The notes: generated from the sequence alone by a model not told the origin. A stretch of 8,920 nucleotides of DNA from Zhenhengia yiwuensis (GCF_014384995.1 NZ_JACRSY010000060.1:1-8920); one strand, 5' to 3'. Shown: positions 1-4,923, numbered from the stretch's first letter. A program made the numbers and translations.

Positions 1-133
1 CCCATTTTAAGGCTAAAGGCATTGTCATAATCCCTCTATCAGCTAAAGTACCAAGTGGCTTACCTGCACTTTTAAAGTTGATGTATGCACCTGGTCTTAC
101 CTTGTTCTGAACAGTAAATGTACCTCCCGCCAT
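1..133 (-). CDS. Contractile tail sheath protein, N-terminal 44 residues (runs off the left edge)
   Basis: This is the start of the tail sheath subunit, the protein that forms the contracting outer tube of a myovirus tail. The visible N-terminus has the run MAGGTFTVQNKVRPGAYINF followed by KSAGKPLGTLADRGIMTMPL. This matches, from memory of the family, the start of PBSX XkdK-type sheath proteins, which typically open with an MAGG-tF-tQNKvRPGvYinf pattern and a GerGivtmPlal segment. The ATG overlaps the stop of the upstream gene as TAATG, with an AAGGTGAG ribosome binding site just before it, so the two are probably translationally coupled. The sheath identity is what marks the element as a contractile-tail phage or a phage-tail-like particle. 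About nine tenths of the protein lies outside the window, so integrity cannot be judged. Confidence 0.85.
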   Translation of the reverse strand, partial: MAGGTFTVQNKVRPGAYINFKSAGKPLGTLADRGIMTMPLALKW

Positions 134-291
134 TATCTCACCTTCCTTTTCTTTTCCTTTTTTAATAATTCTTTAACTTCTTTCATGGTGTATGTTTTGT
201 TTGCTTCTAGCAACACCTCTAAAATATAACGTTCTTCTTGTTCGAATTGTTTACTATCTAAGAACTGATCTTTTGTAAATTTACTTTCCAT
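133..291 (-). CDS. Small conserved phage protein upstream of the sheath gene (52 aa)
   Basis: This small, highly charged protein begins MESKFTKDQFLDSKQFEQEE and continues into an ILEVLLEANKTYTMKEVKELLKK segment. It is rich in Lys and Glu and has no membrane segment. Small proteins with a similar 'kFTkeqfl-Sk / iL-vlLe--k-YT--Ev' layout sit between the tail terminator and sheath genes of many Firmicute myophages; I recall the pattern but know no function. Two in-frame ATGs follow the GGAGG site. The first (297) is only 3 nt from it and the second (291) is 9 nt away, so I prefer 291; the alternative gives 54 residues. The gene overlaps the end of the tail terminator gene and shares a TAATG junction with the sheath gene. 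A cytoplasmic assembly role is inference from position only. Confidence 0.75.
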   Translation of the reverse strand: MESKFTKDQFLDSKQFEQEERYILEVLLEANKTYTMKEVKELLKKEKKRKVR

Positions 292-682
292 AAACATGTT
301 CCTCCAATCGGTTCATCTTTGGATATTGCTTCGCCTCTTTCATTAAATGCACTTTATAATCAATAAAAAAATGAAGTACCCTATCCGATACCTCATGCTT
401 CATGTTTTTACCCTTTATTTTAATGGCTTCTAATACTTCCATTTGCTCATAAAGATTGTTAGCCATCTCTTCAGCATCCTTATTGCTTGTTGCAAAGTAA
501 TGGATATCTATACTCACTTCATGGATATAGCGTCTATCTAATTGTTGCGCTCTTGAGCCATCCAATACCTTTACAAAAAAGCTTGGCTCTTCAAAACCTT
601 GTGGGACTGATTCACCATAGATAGGTATATCGGGATATAACCCATCTAACTGTTTAATAACTTCTTGCCTTATATCAAGCAT
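281..682 (-). CDS. Tail terminator protein (XkdJ/YqbJ-like)
   Basis: A 133-residue protein whose likely role is to cap the head-proximal end of the tail tube and sheath and to present the interface to the head closure protein. It starts MLDIRQEVIKQLDGLYPDIP and contains 'GFEEPSFFVKVLDGSRAQQL', then 'YIHEVSIDIHYF' and a final strand 'RVLHFFIDYKVHLMKE'. This pattern (a helix, the phrase Pdi-iy-e---qgf-ePsFfv, then alternating strands) fits the phage tail terminator family found in PBSX-like myophages. The position, just after an HK97 gp10-like gene and before the sheath, agrees with XkdJ. Two ATG codons are adjacent; AGGAGG lies 3 nt before the first (685) and 6 nt before the second (682), so the second is chosen. 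Length is normal for the family. No defect is seen. Confidence 0.75.
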   Translation of the reverse strand: MLDIRQEVIKQLDGLYPDIPIYGESVPQGFEEPSFFVKVLDGSRAQQLDRRYIHEVSIDIHYFATSNKDAEEMANNLYEQMEVLEAIKIKGKNMKHEVSDRVLHFFIDYKVHLMKEAKQYPKMNRLEEHVYGK

Positions 683-692
683 CATCCACCTC

Positions 693-1190
693 CTAGTTAA
701 ACAGTTGTTTTAGGACTTGTATCGTATGTTTATCTGCTATTTGCTGCATAGAACGTTCAACCTCTTTCATAGAAATCGTCAGCATAAAGCGCCCCTCTAC
801 CCAACCTTTATTATTACGTTTACGGTGTCCATACTCAACAAAGGATGCGTATTCTACGTTGTTATAGATAAGGATAAAGTGCGTATTACCATTCTTCCTT
901 ACGCCTGTAATGTACCAACCTTTTCGTAGTGTGCCACCTACATGCCCATCATATCTTGCCTTAGCTCTTTTGACGTTTTTGCCTTTATTCTTTCCCGTTT
1001 TAAGCGTGTATTCATAGGTTCCATAATCACCTACAGGTGTTCTTTTTTTAGTTTTAGCGAGTACCTTATTACCAACTTCTTTCAAGATAGCTTCTATAAG
1101 TTGTTGACCGACTTCATTCTTAACAGCTTCTTCAAAGTTCTTAGCCATCTTTTCAAAAGCTTTATAATCCATCTTACCCCACTTGGCCAT
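693..1190 (-). CDS. HK97 gp10-like tail-completion / head-tail joining protein (XkdI-like)
   Basis: A 165-residue basic protein of the HK97 gp10 family (in SPP1 the related protein is gp16.1; in PBSX, XkdI). Family hallmarks are visible in order: the long N-terminal helix, KTKKRTPVGDYG at 46-57, GGTLRKGW at 85-92, and the conserved YASFVEYGHR at 114-123, followed by GRFML and a C-terminal helix. The loop between TPVG and GGTLRKGW is unusually rich in Lys and Gly (TLKTGKNKGKNVKRAKARYDG). The protein is expected to join the tail to the head or complete the tail end. The ATG overlaps the stop of the preceding gene (TAATG), indicating translational coupling, and it ends 11 nt before the tail terminator start. 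No frameshift is visible. Confidence 0.85.
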   Translation of the reverse strand: MAKWGKMDYKAFEKMAKNFEEAVKNEVGQQLIEAILKEVGNKVLAKTKKRTPVGDYGTYEYTLKTGKNKGKNVKRAKARYDGHVGGTLRKGWYITGVRKNGNTHFILIYNNVEYASFVEYGHRKRNNKGWVEGRFMLTISMKEVERSMQQIADKHTIQVLKQLFN

Positions 1191-1546
1191 TATGCTTTAC
1201 CTGTTTCAATAAGATTGATTTCTTGATGTGTAGAATAGACTGCTGGCAAACCACTCGCTTCAAGCTTATAGGTTCTGCCATGTTGCACAACTGTTATCTT
1301 ACTTCCCGGTTTAACTTCTACCTCTGGTGCTAAAAATAACTTAACCGTTTGACTGGCTTCTGCATGAACAGAGCCTTGCTTCGCATGAGCGTTTGAACTA
1401 TGTGATAAAGCACATGGCTGATTTTCAACAACAATGGTTTCTTGAGTCGTTGTTTCTCCATCTACCTTTATGCTTTTCATATTCTTAATGGTACAAATCG
1501 CTTCATAAGTTTTTTCTAAGATTTTTCTTTGTAGGCTGGTATTCAT
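1190..1546 (-). CDS. Head closure protein (SPP1 gp16 / XkdH-like, putative)
   Basis: A 118-residue protein in the position of the head closure or stopper protein, which seals the portal-connector channel after DNA packaging and forms the docking surface for the tail. It begins with a helix (LQRKILEKTYEAICTI), then has beta-rich sequence including ENQPCALSH, ASQTVKLFLAPEVEVKPGSKITV and the end strand TYKLEASGLPAVYSTHQEINL. 'Kpg(d)kitV-q-gr---y--sG-p-vy-tHqei-l' resembles the YqbH/XkdH type. The gene begins 3 nt after the stop of the connector gene with a modest GGTGA site, and its stop overlaps the next start. Identification rests on gene order plus this beta-barrel-like pattern, so the name is probable rather than certain. 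Confidence 0.65.
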   Translation of the reverse strand: MNTSLQRKILEKTYEAICTIKNMKSIKVDGETTTQETIVVENQPCALSHSSNAHAKQGSVHAEASQTVKLFLAPEVEVKPGSKITVVQHGRTYKLEASGLPAVYSTHQEINLIETGKA

Positions 1547-1549
1547 TAC

Positions 1550-1906
1550 TTACATCACCCTAACCCTTTTATCCTTAAACTTGTCCAAAATCTGTACATC
1601 TTCAACAGTCAAGCGCTCTTTTGTCGTGAGCATGTTGATAGTCGTATCACCTCTAGAGACAGATTTAACTTCTTCATCCCATTCACCTATAACACCAGTT
1701 GCACCACTTTTGATATAAGCTACAACCTTTCTCTTTACAAAAGGCTCCAAAGCTCTCGGTAGTTCTTTTAAACTACAGTATTCTAATACTTCTACTACTA
1801 AATCTTCAATTTCTTCTTTGATTAAGGCATCTTGACTTGTATCTTCTTCTTGAATTGTTAATCTCGCTTTAACACTTTTAAGTAGCTTATCAATAAGTTC
1901 TTTCAA
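1550..1906 (-). CDS. Head-tail connector / adaptor protein (SPP1 gp15 / YqbG-like), TTG start
   Basis: A 118-residue, mostly helical protein that should dock on the portal ring as the first connector. The N-terminal half is helical (MKELIDKLLKSVKARL), followed by an acidic stretch, then EDLVVEVLEYCSLKELPRALEPFVKRKVVAYIKSG, the typical layout of gp6/gp15-type adaptors. The C-terminal half carries EWDEEVKSVSRGDTTINML, matching the 'vksis-GdttisF' phrase common in these proteins. The start is TTG at 1906, preceded by a perfect AAGGAGG at 7 nt; no ATG fits this site. It lies just after a hairpin terminator that follows the capsid block, so it is the first gene of the connector segment. A rare start codon with an excellent ribosome site suggests set, moderate output. 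Confidence 0.75.
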   Translation of the reverse strand: MKELIDKLLKSVKARLTIQEEDTSQDALIKEEIEDLVVEVLEYCSLKELPRALEPFVKRKVVAYIKSGATGVIGEWDEEVKSVSRGDTTINMLTTKERLTVEDVQILDKFKDKRVRVM

Positions 1907-1923
1907 TACAATCCCTCCTTCCC

Positions 1924-1950
1924 AAAAAGGCCACTCATTACTGAGTAGCC
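1924..1950 (-). terminator. Rho-independent terminator after the capsid block
   Basis: On the minus strand the arms GGCTACTCA (1950-1942) and TGAGTGGCC (1937-1929) pair over 9 positions with one A/C mismatch, close a GTAA loop, and run into TTTTT (1928-1924). The stop codon of the +1 capsid extension frame (1940-1938) lies in the loop, and the last sense codons form the 5' arm. The terminator would cut transcription between the abundant capsid and the low-copy connector genes. Confidence 0.75.
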
Positions 1951-2156
1951 TCTAATACTTTAATGAGTTCACTTTTTGTCATTGAAGAATAGCCTTCTAT
2001 CCCTTTCTCCTTACACAAAGCTTTTAGCTCTGTAATTTTCATTGTTTCATAAGAGACAGATACTAATGAATAATTTTCTTGATTACCATCTGTGTCATCT
2101 AAGACTGCTACTTCCAGAGTAGCATTAAAAGGGATCGGCTGGCACCTTACATGCAT
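1938..2156 (-). CDS. HeH/SAP-like C-terminal domain, probably a +1 frame extension of the capsid protein
   Basis: As a separate frame this encodes 72 residues, but two things argue against free-standing translation: the first ATG (2156) lies inside the capsid gene and has only a weak GCAGG-like site, and the internal ATGs have none. Read instead as a +1 continuation of the capsid from its terminal CCC UUU UAA, it adds 62 residues beginning NATLEVAVLDDTDGNQ. The last part, MKITELKALCKEKGIEGY then SSMTKSELIKVLE, is a clear HeH/SAP/LEM-like two-helix motif (pattern mt--eLkalckekGI-GYssMtKseLI--L). Such motifs are common in phage structural proteins and in Rho N-terminal-like domains and often contact nucleic acid. 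The function is unknown here; display on the capsid or a DNA contact is inference. It could also be an independent gene or a fragment left by an indel. Confidence 0.6.
   Translation of the reverse strand: MHVRCQPIPFNATLEVAVLDDTDGNQENYSLVSVSYETMKITELKALCKEKGIEGYSSMTKSELIKVLEATQ
2106..2133 (-). promoter_or_regulatory. Candidate +1 programmed frameshift site at the capsid stop codon
   Basis: The capsid frame ends CCC UUU UAA (2133-2125). In the +1 frame CCC can re-pair as CCU and UUU as UUU, with a stop codon in the A site, i.e. overlapping proline codons plus a 'shifty stop'. Directly after the stop a perfect 7-bp hairpin forms, TGCTACT (2124-2118), loop CTGGA, AGTAGCA (2112-2106). The +1 frame is open for 62 more codons. 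+1 recoding at overlapping proline codons is known for the capsid and tail genes of Listeria phage PSA. The hairpin is closer to the A site than usual stimulators, so its role is uncertain. Confidence 0.5.
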
Positions 2157-2990
2157 AAATAGAACCTGCTTTGTTTTTTAAGATAAATGCATCATAGTAA
2201 ACACGCCCTTCAACCAATGAGCCTGAAATACCTGGTACATCGGTATGAATTTTATACTCAGCTAACTTAACTGGTCCTACTGTAGCGGATTGGTGTGTAA
2301 TAATAAAATTAACTTTTTCACCTAACCTAGAAGAAGGTACCTTTTTGACTGGCATACCATCTAACATAGCCACAACACCCTTTAATCTCATATCAGCACC
2401 AACTTCTGTATCTAATACGATAGCTTTTGATTGCTTCATGAGTTTATAAGTTGTTGGATTAACTACGAGTACACGCCCTTCTATTGGAACTTCTTTATCA
2501 TCTAACACTTCTGTAGCTGTTGTAATCTCATCGTAAATATTTTCAGCTGTTAATACGACTTCTTTCTTAACCCCTGCATTTGTTGCAATTTCTGCTAAAC
2601 GATAAGTATCAATTTCTGGGACAACTACTTCTTTAATCTGTCTTGCTAAAGCTTTGGCCGCATTAAGCGCACCTGCAGTCTCATCTTCATTCATTTTATC
2701 AATAGTAAATGTAAATGATCTATCCTTTCTCATAGTCATCTCTTGCGCTGATGCATCAAGTTCTGTTGGTGTTCCATAACGGTTACTACCACTTCTTGTA
2801 TAGTCTGTCATAGCTGATGTGCTTATGCTATAAACATTTACTGTCTTAGCTCCTACAAAATCATAGTCATGATTAACTAAGTCTTCTGTTTTTGCTAATT
2901 CTTTGAATCTCTCATCTACCTGCGTTGCGTATTTTGCTGCATAATCAATTGTTGCAAAAATTGAAGGTTAAATTTTAATTTTGCTTTCAT
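2125..2990 (-). CDS. Major capsid protein, with the N-terminal leader out of frame (single-base deficit in a T run)
   Basis: The main shell protein of the head. The body includes DYDFVGAKTVNVYSISTSAM, DYTRSGSNRYGTPTELDA, MRKDRSFTFTID and VVVPEIDTYRLAEIA, a signature of HK97-fold capsids in clostridial phages. The frame holding this body runs unbroken from about 2955 to the stop at 2125, but no good start opens it. The start with a proper AAGGAG site is the ATG at 2990, which gives MKAKLKFNLQF and then, in frame 0, stops after 24 codons. Adding one T to the T5 run at 2960-2956 restores MKAKLKFNLQFFATIDYA and a 288-residue protein, normal for the family. The upstream scaffold carries the same NLQFFA motif with T6. 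Either the sequence has a homopolymer error, the gene is mutated, or the ribosome shifts -1 here. Initiation at the internal ATG (2811) would remove about 60 conserved residues and has no evident ribosome site. Confidence 0.85.
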
Positions 2991-3008
2991 TATGTATCTC
3001 TCCTTTTC

Positions 3009-3602
3009 TTATAACCCTAATCCTTTTAAGAACGGGTCATCTGCATTTGGTTTTTGTTGTTCCCCAGCTCCTGGAATCGTTGTTTGTGTTCTTTCAGCCA
3101 ATCTTTTTTCCACTGCATCTGAAAATACCTTTTTAAAAATATTAATGTTGGCCATAATGTCTTCCGCTTTCTCTACACCAGCCATAATCATGTCACAAAA
3201 TTCACTAGGTAAGTCTTCTGCTGCTAATGTCTTAAGTGTTTGATTTGTAAGGCGCTCTCTTTCAAACTCACGTTTTTGCTTCTCAAACTCTTCTTTTTGT
3301 TTCTCAAAGACAGCCTTTTCTCTTTCTGCTGCACTAAGCTTTGCAAGACGTTCAGCCTCTTGTTTTTCTGCCTCTAACTTCTGCTGATACTCTTTCTCCC
3401 ACTTCTCTTGAGAAGTTTTTAAAGCCTGTGTTACACGTCTATCAATTTCTGATTGAAATTCTTGTTCTGTGTAAGTCTTTTCCTGTTGCTCACTTGGTGA
3501 TGTAGACTCTGTTGTTGGTGGCTGTTGTGTTGCTGGATCTCCTTCTCCTGGTTCTGCAAAAAATTGCAAGTTAAACTGTAAAGCTTTCTTATTTAATTTC
3601 AT
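3009..3602 (-). CDS. Capsid scaffold protein (DUF4355 family)
   Basis: A 197-residue scaffold that should fill the procapsid during assembly and then leave. The order is typical of DUF4355: a short N-terminal leader MKLNKKALQFNLQFFAEP, a disordered Pro/Thr/Ser/Gln linker (about 17-42), a long charged coiled coil (about 43-120) with EIDRRVTQALKTSQEKWEKE and heptad-like EKQKEEFEKQKREFE, a small helical domain (LPSEFCDMIMAGVEKAEDI, NINIFKKVFSDAV), and a Gly/Pro tail ending DPFLKGLGL, a usual C-terminal capsid-binding phrase. The start at 3602 is chosen because GGAGG sits 8 nt upstream; an upstream in-frame codon at 3635 has no such site. The NLQFFA leader (residues 11-16) recurs at the start of the capsid gene just downstream. 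It is the first gene after the accessory block and its terminator. Confidence 0.85.
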   Translation of the reverse strand: MKLNKKALQFNLQFFAEPGEGDPATQQPPTTESTSPSEQQEKTYTEQEFQSEIDRRVTQALKTSQEKWEKEYQQKLEAEKQEAERLAKLSAAEREKAVFEKQKEEFEKQKREFERERLTNQTLKTLAAEDLPSEFCDMIMAGVEKAEDIMANINIFKKVFSDAVEKRLAERTQTTIPGAGEQQKPNADDPFLKGLGL

Positions 3603-3701
3603 TTCTATACCTCCTATGCCCTTCTGTGAGTTCATTTAAGCCCTCTATGAAGTTCATTATGTATTTTTACTTGAAACAGTTTAATGCCTTATTTCAGGGC
3701 A

Positions 3702-3728
3702 TATAAAAAGCACCCTGTTAAGAGTGCC
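3702..3728 (-). terminator. Rho-independent terminator upstream of the scaffold gene
   Basis: On the minus strand GCACTC (3727-3722) pairs with GGGTGC (3715-3710) through six pairs, one of them G-U, around a six-base loop TTAACA, followed by TTTTT (3709-3705). It would end transcripts coming from the accessory genes before they reach the scaffold. The stem is short but has a clean T-tract. Confidence 0.65.
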
Positions 3729-3739
3729 TGTTATTCATT

Positions 3740-3760
3740 ACATAATCTTCAATATTATGT
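3740..3760. repeat. Inverted repeat just upstream of the plus-strand promoter
   Basis: ACATAAT (3740-3746) and ATTATGT (3754-3760) form a perfect 7-bp dyad around CTTCAAT. It ends 2 nt before the -35 box of the plus-strand promoter, a position that fits an operator. It could equally form a hairpin in a minus-strand transcript. AT-rich dyads arise by chance in such sequence, so this is moderate evidence. Confidence 0.45.
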
Positions 3761-3762
3761 TT

Positions 3763-3790
3763 TTGAGTATTAATTTTGGATTGATATAAT
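3763..3790 (+). promoter_or_regulatory. Sigma-A type extended -10 promoter for the plus-strand winged-helix gene
   Basis: -35 TTGAGT (3763-3768), 16-nt spacer, and a perfect -10 TATAAT (3785-3790) with the extended TG motif one base before it. Transcription would start near 3797 and give a leader of about 47 nt containing the TCAGCT/AGCTGA dyad (3798-3815), which may be an operator or a leader hairpin. This vegetative-type promoter lets the gene be read in the lysogen, independent of the late operon. Confidence 0.8.
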
Positions 3791-3843
3791 ACCTATATCA
3801 GCTCTGCCAAGCTGAAATATAAAACAAAAGTGAGGTGATTATT

Positions 3844-4065
3844 ATGAGCCTAGAACAACAAGTTTTATATGAATGTTATAAGAACTACCAAAAAGGAGTC
3901 ACTAAAACAACTTTGTATTATCAAAACTTTGCAGCCGATAAAATTATGCGTTCCCTTTTATCTCATCTCGAAGATGAAGGTATACTAGATATTCACGGAC
4001 AAGCTATTGGAATGGCTATTTGTAGCTTGACCGATTATGGAATATCTTATTGCGAATCCTTTTAA
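3844..4065 (+). CDS. Small winged-helix-like regulator, moron gene in reverse orientation
   Basis: A 73-residue protein, the only convincing plus-strand gene here. It has the look of a winged helix-turn-helix: helix 1 MSLEQQVLYECYKNYQKG, a basic turn VTKTTLYYQN, recognition-type helix ADKIMRSLLSHLEDEGIL, then a short beta wing IHGQAIGMAICSLTDYGISY, the usual '-LT--G--y' ending of such folds. The ATG at 3844 has GAGGTG 6 nt before it; an upstream GTG (3835) overlaps that site and is not used. With its own strong promoter and a hairpin after the stop, it is a complete moron within a minus-strand late operon. It may repress its own promoter through the flanking dyads, or act on host or phage genes; no named family is recognised. 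The 3' end overlaps a convergent minus-strand gene by 50 nt. Confidence 0.8.
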   Translation: MSLEQQVLYECYKNYQKGVTKTTLYYQNFAADKIMRSLLSHLEDEGILDIHGQAIGMAICSLTDYGISYCESF

Positions 4066-4273
4066 CCCTTCGGGTTATTTCAAAACATAACAATTTAGGT
4101 AGTTCTGGTATACTTCCAGGACTACCACATTGTGGTCCTTTGCGCTCGCTTGTGCTGACTTCTATATCATAAATACCTTTAAATAATCCTATTCTAAATG
4201 TAATAATATAGGTTTTATCATTAACATTAATAGAAATGAACTTCAATCGAGTATCTATTTTAAATATCTTCAT
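4016..4273 (-). CDS. Hypothetical protein (85 aa), convergent with the winged-helix gene
   Basis: No family recognised. The N-terminal half looks like a small beta domain (MKIFKIDTRLKFISINVNDK, then TYIITFRIGLFKGIYDIEV). The second half changes character: SERKGPQCGSPGSIPELPK, then LLCFEITRRVKRIRNKIFHN, which is basic and has two cysteines. The start at 4273 is chosen because GAGGTG is 6 nt upstream; a GTG at 4282 overlaps that site. The part from about residue 45 on is encoded by two strong overlapping DNA hairpins and by the inverted repeat that serves as the plus-strand terminator, so the natural protein end may differ or the tail may be of recent origin. It starts 12 nt after the stop of the upstream gene (4285), so the two are probably cotranscribed. 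Its role is unknown. Confidence 0.55.
   Translation of the reverse strand: MKIFKIDTRLKFISINVNDKTYIITFRIGLFKGIYDIEVSTSERKGPQCGSPGSIPELPKLLCFEITRRVKRIRNKIFHNRSSYK
4063..4080 (+). terminator. Terminator-like hairpin after the plus-strand gene
   Basis: TAACCC (4063-4068, including the stop codon) and GGGTTA (4072-4077) form a 6-bp stem with a three-base TTC loop, followed by a short TTT. The stem is compact and GC-rich for this DNA, but the T-tract is weak, so termination may be partial. On the other strand the same bases encode the end of the convergent gene. Confidence 0.5.
4098..4136. repeat. Two overlapping, mutually exclusive hairpins
   Basis: GGTAGTTCTGG (4098-4108) pairs with CCAGGACTACC (4116-4126) over 11 positions (one T/G) around a 7-base loop. 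The right arm shares ACC (4124-4126) with a second hairpin, ACCAC (4124-4128) and GTGGT (4132-4136). No T-tract follows on either strand. The hairpins lie within the coding frame of the 85-aa gene. Purpose unknown. Confidence 0.5.
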
Positions 4274-4284
4274 TATTTTCACCT

Positions 4285-4923
4285 CTATTTTAAAATACTT
4301 GCAAGTATAAAAGCCATTTCTTCTTTGGATAACTTATATTCATCTTTTTCATTAGGTAATTTGATTTTTACTTCTGGAGTTAGCTTAACTAGCTCATCTT
4401 GTTTATCATCATACTCTCTAATTTCAACGATATTGTCAGTTTTGATATAAATAGCTTTTCCACCTACAGTGTGAAATCCTGCAAAATCTAACTCTGTAAT
4501 AATATCCATCGCTTCTTCTAGTGATTCTACTACTATTCTCTCTTGCTTGATTTCTTTTCCACACTCATAAATGAGTATATATGTAGGTTTATCCTCTACC
4601 TGCTTTTCATCTTCCTCAAAAAATCCTTTGAATGAAGCCATTTCTTGCTCTATTTTTTCAGCAAGCTTTTTCGCAATAGTATCAATATCAACTTCTCCAC
4701 TACAACATACTTTAGGACAGAATTCTTTTGTAGGATACGATAATATAACCTTTGTTTTACCACTACTTTTTTCAAAGTATGCTTCTTCAAAATAGTTAAT
4801 CAGTTCTTTATCTTGTACTTTACTAAGTTCATCTATCAACTTTCTAACAAACTTTTCTTTTGCTATTCCCTTGTCTTCTGCTTCTTCCATGCATTCTACC
4901 ACTATACTAACAATATCTTTCAT
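4285..4923 (-). CDS. Hypothetical acidic protein (212 aa)
   Basis: No family recognised. The 212-residue soluble protein is rich in Glu and Lys and has no membrane segment. The N-terminal half is helical (MKDIVSIVVECMEEAEDKGI, then KFVRKLIDELSKVQDKELINYFEEAYF), followed by a segment with three cysteines, EFCPKVCCSGEVDIDTIA, which could bind metal but has too few ligands to be sure. The second half looks like alternating strands and helices (TYILIYECGKEIKQERIVVE, EAMDIITELDFAGFHTVGGK, AIYIKTDNIVEIREYDD), ending in a helix YKLSKEEMAFILASILK. AGGAGG lies 11 nt upstream of the ATG, slightly far. It lies 30 nt downstream of the coiled-coil gene and 12 nt upstream of the 85-aa gene, so the three form a small operon. 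Not a recognisable structural protein, hence probably accessory cargo. Confidence 0.75.
   Translation of the reverse strand: MKDIVSIVVECMEEAEDKGIAKEKFVRKLIDELSKVQDKELINYFEEAYFEKSSGKTKVILSYPTKEFCPKVCCSGEVDIDTIAKKLAEKIEQEMASFKGFFEEDEKQVEDKPTYILIYECGKEIKQERIVVESLEEAMDIITELDFAGFHTVGGKAIYIKTDNIVEIREYDDKQDELVKLTPEVKIKLPNEKDEYKLSKEEMAFILASILK

Larger units (their letters stand above)
3603..3843. other. Intergenic control region between the scaffold gene and the divergent plus-strand gene
   Basis: About 240 bases with no gene. It holds, left to right: the scaffold ribosome site (GGAGG), a small inverted repeat ATGCC/GGCAT (3684-3688 and 3698-3702), a minus-strand terminator (3702-3728), an inverted repeat ACATAAT/ATTATGT (3740-3746 and 3754-3760), a strong plus-strand promoter (3763-3790), and an inverted repeat TCAGCT/AGCTGA (3798-3803 and 3810-3815) in the leader of the plus-strand gene. 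I see no convincing promoter for the scaffold downstream of the minus-strand terminator. Confidence 0.6.

Noticed and set aside
717..1226. Plus-strand open frames of 70 and 94 codons
   Set aside because: They lie opposite the well-supported HK97 gp10-like gene, have Phe/Ile/Ser-rich composition typical of antisense reading, and lack ribosome sites.
2125..2811. Capsid starting at the internal ATG (2811)
   Set aside because: About 60 conserved residues (DYDFVGAKTVNVYSI and neighbours) lie in frame upstream of it and no ribosome site precedes it, so it is an artefact of the upstream frame break.
2992..3243. Plus-strand open frame of 83 codons opposite the scaffold gene
   Set aside because: It is antisense to a clear DUF4355 coding region, and no promoter or ribosome site was seen.
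3589..3657. Minus-strand 22-codon frame just upstream of the scaffold (MNFIEGLNELTEGHRRYRNE...)
   Set aside because: No ribosome site precedes its ATG and it overlaps the scaffold's own ribosome site and start; the length is within chance expectation.
3684..3702. Inverted repeat ATGCC/GGCAT as a second terminator upstream of the scaffold
   Set aside because: Only 5 bp with a 9-base loop and no T-tract on either strand.
4571..4795. Plus-strand open frame of 74 codons
   Set aside because: It is antisense to the 212-aa gene, which has its own ribosome site; the composition is that of a shadow frame.
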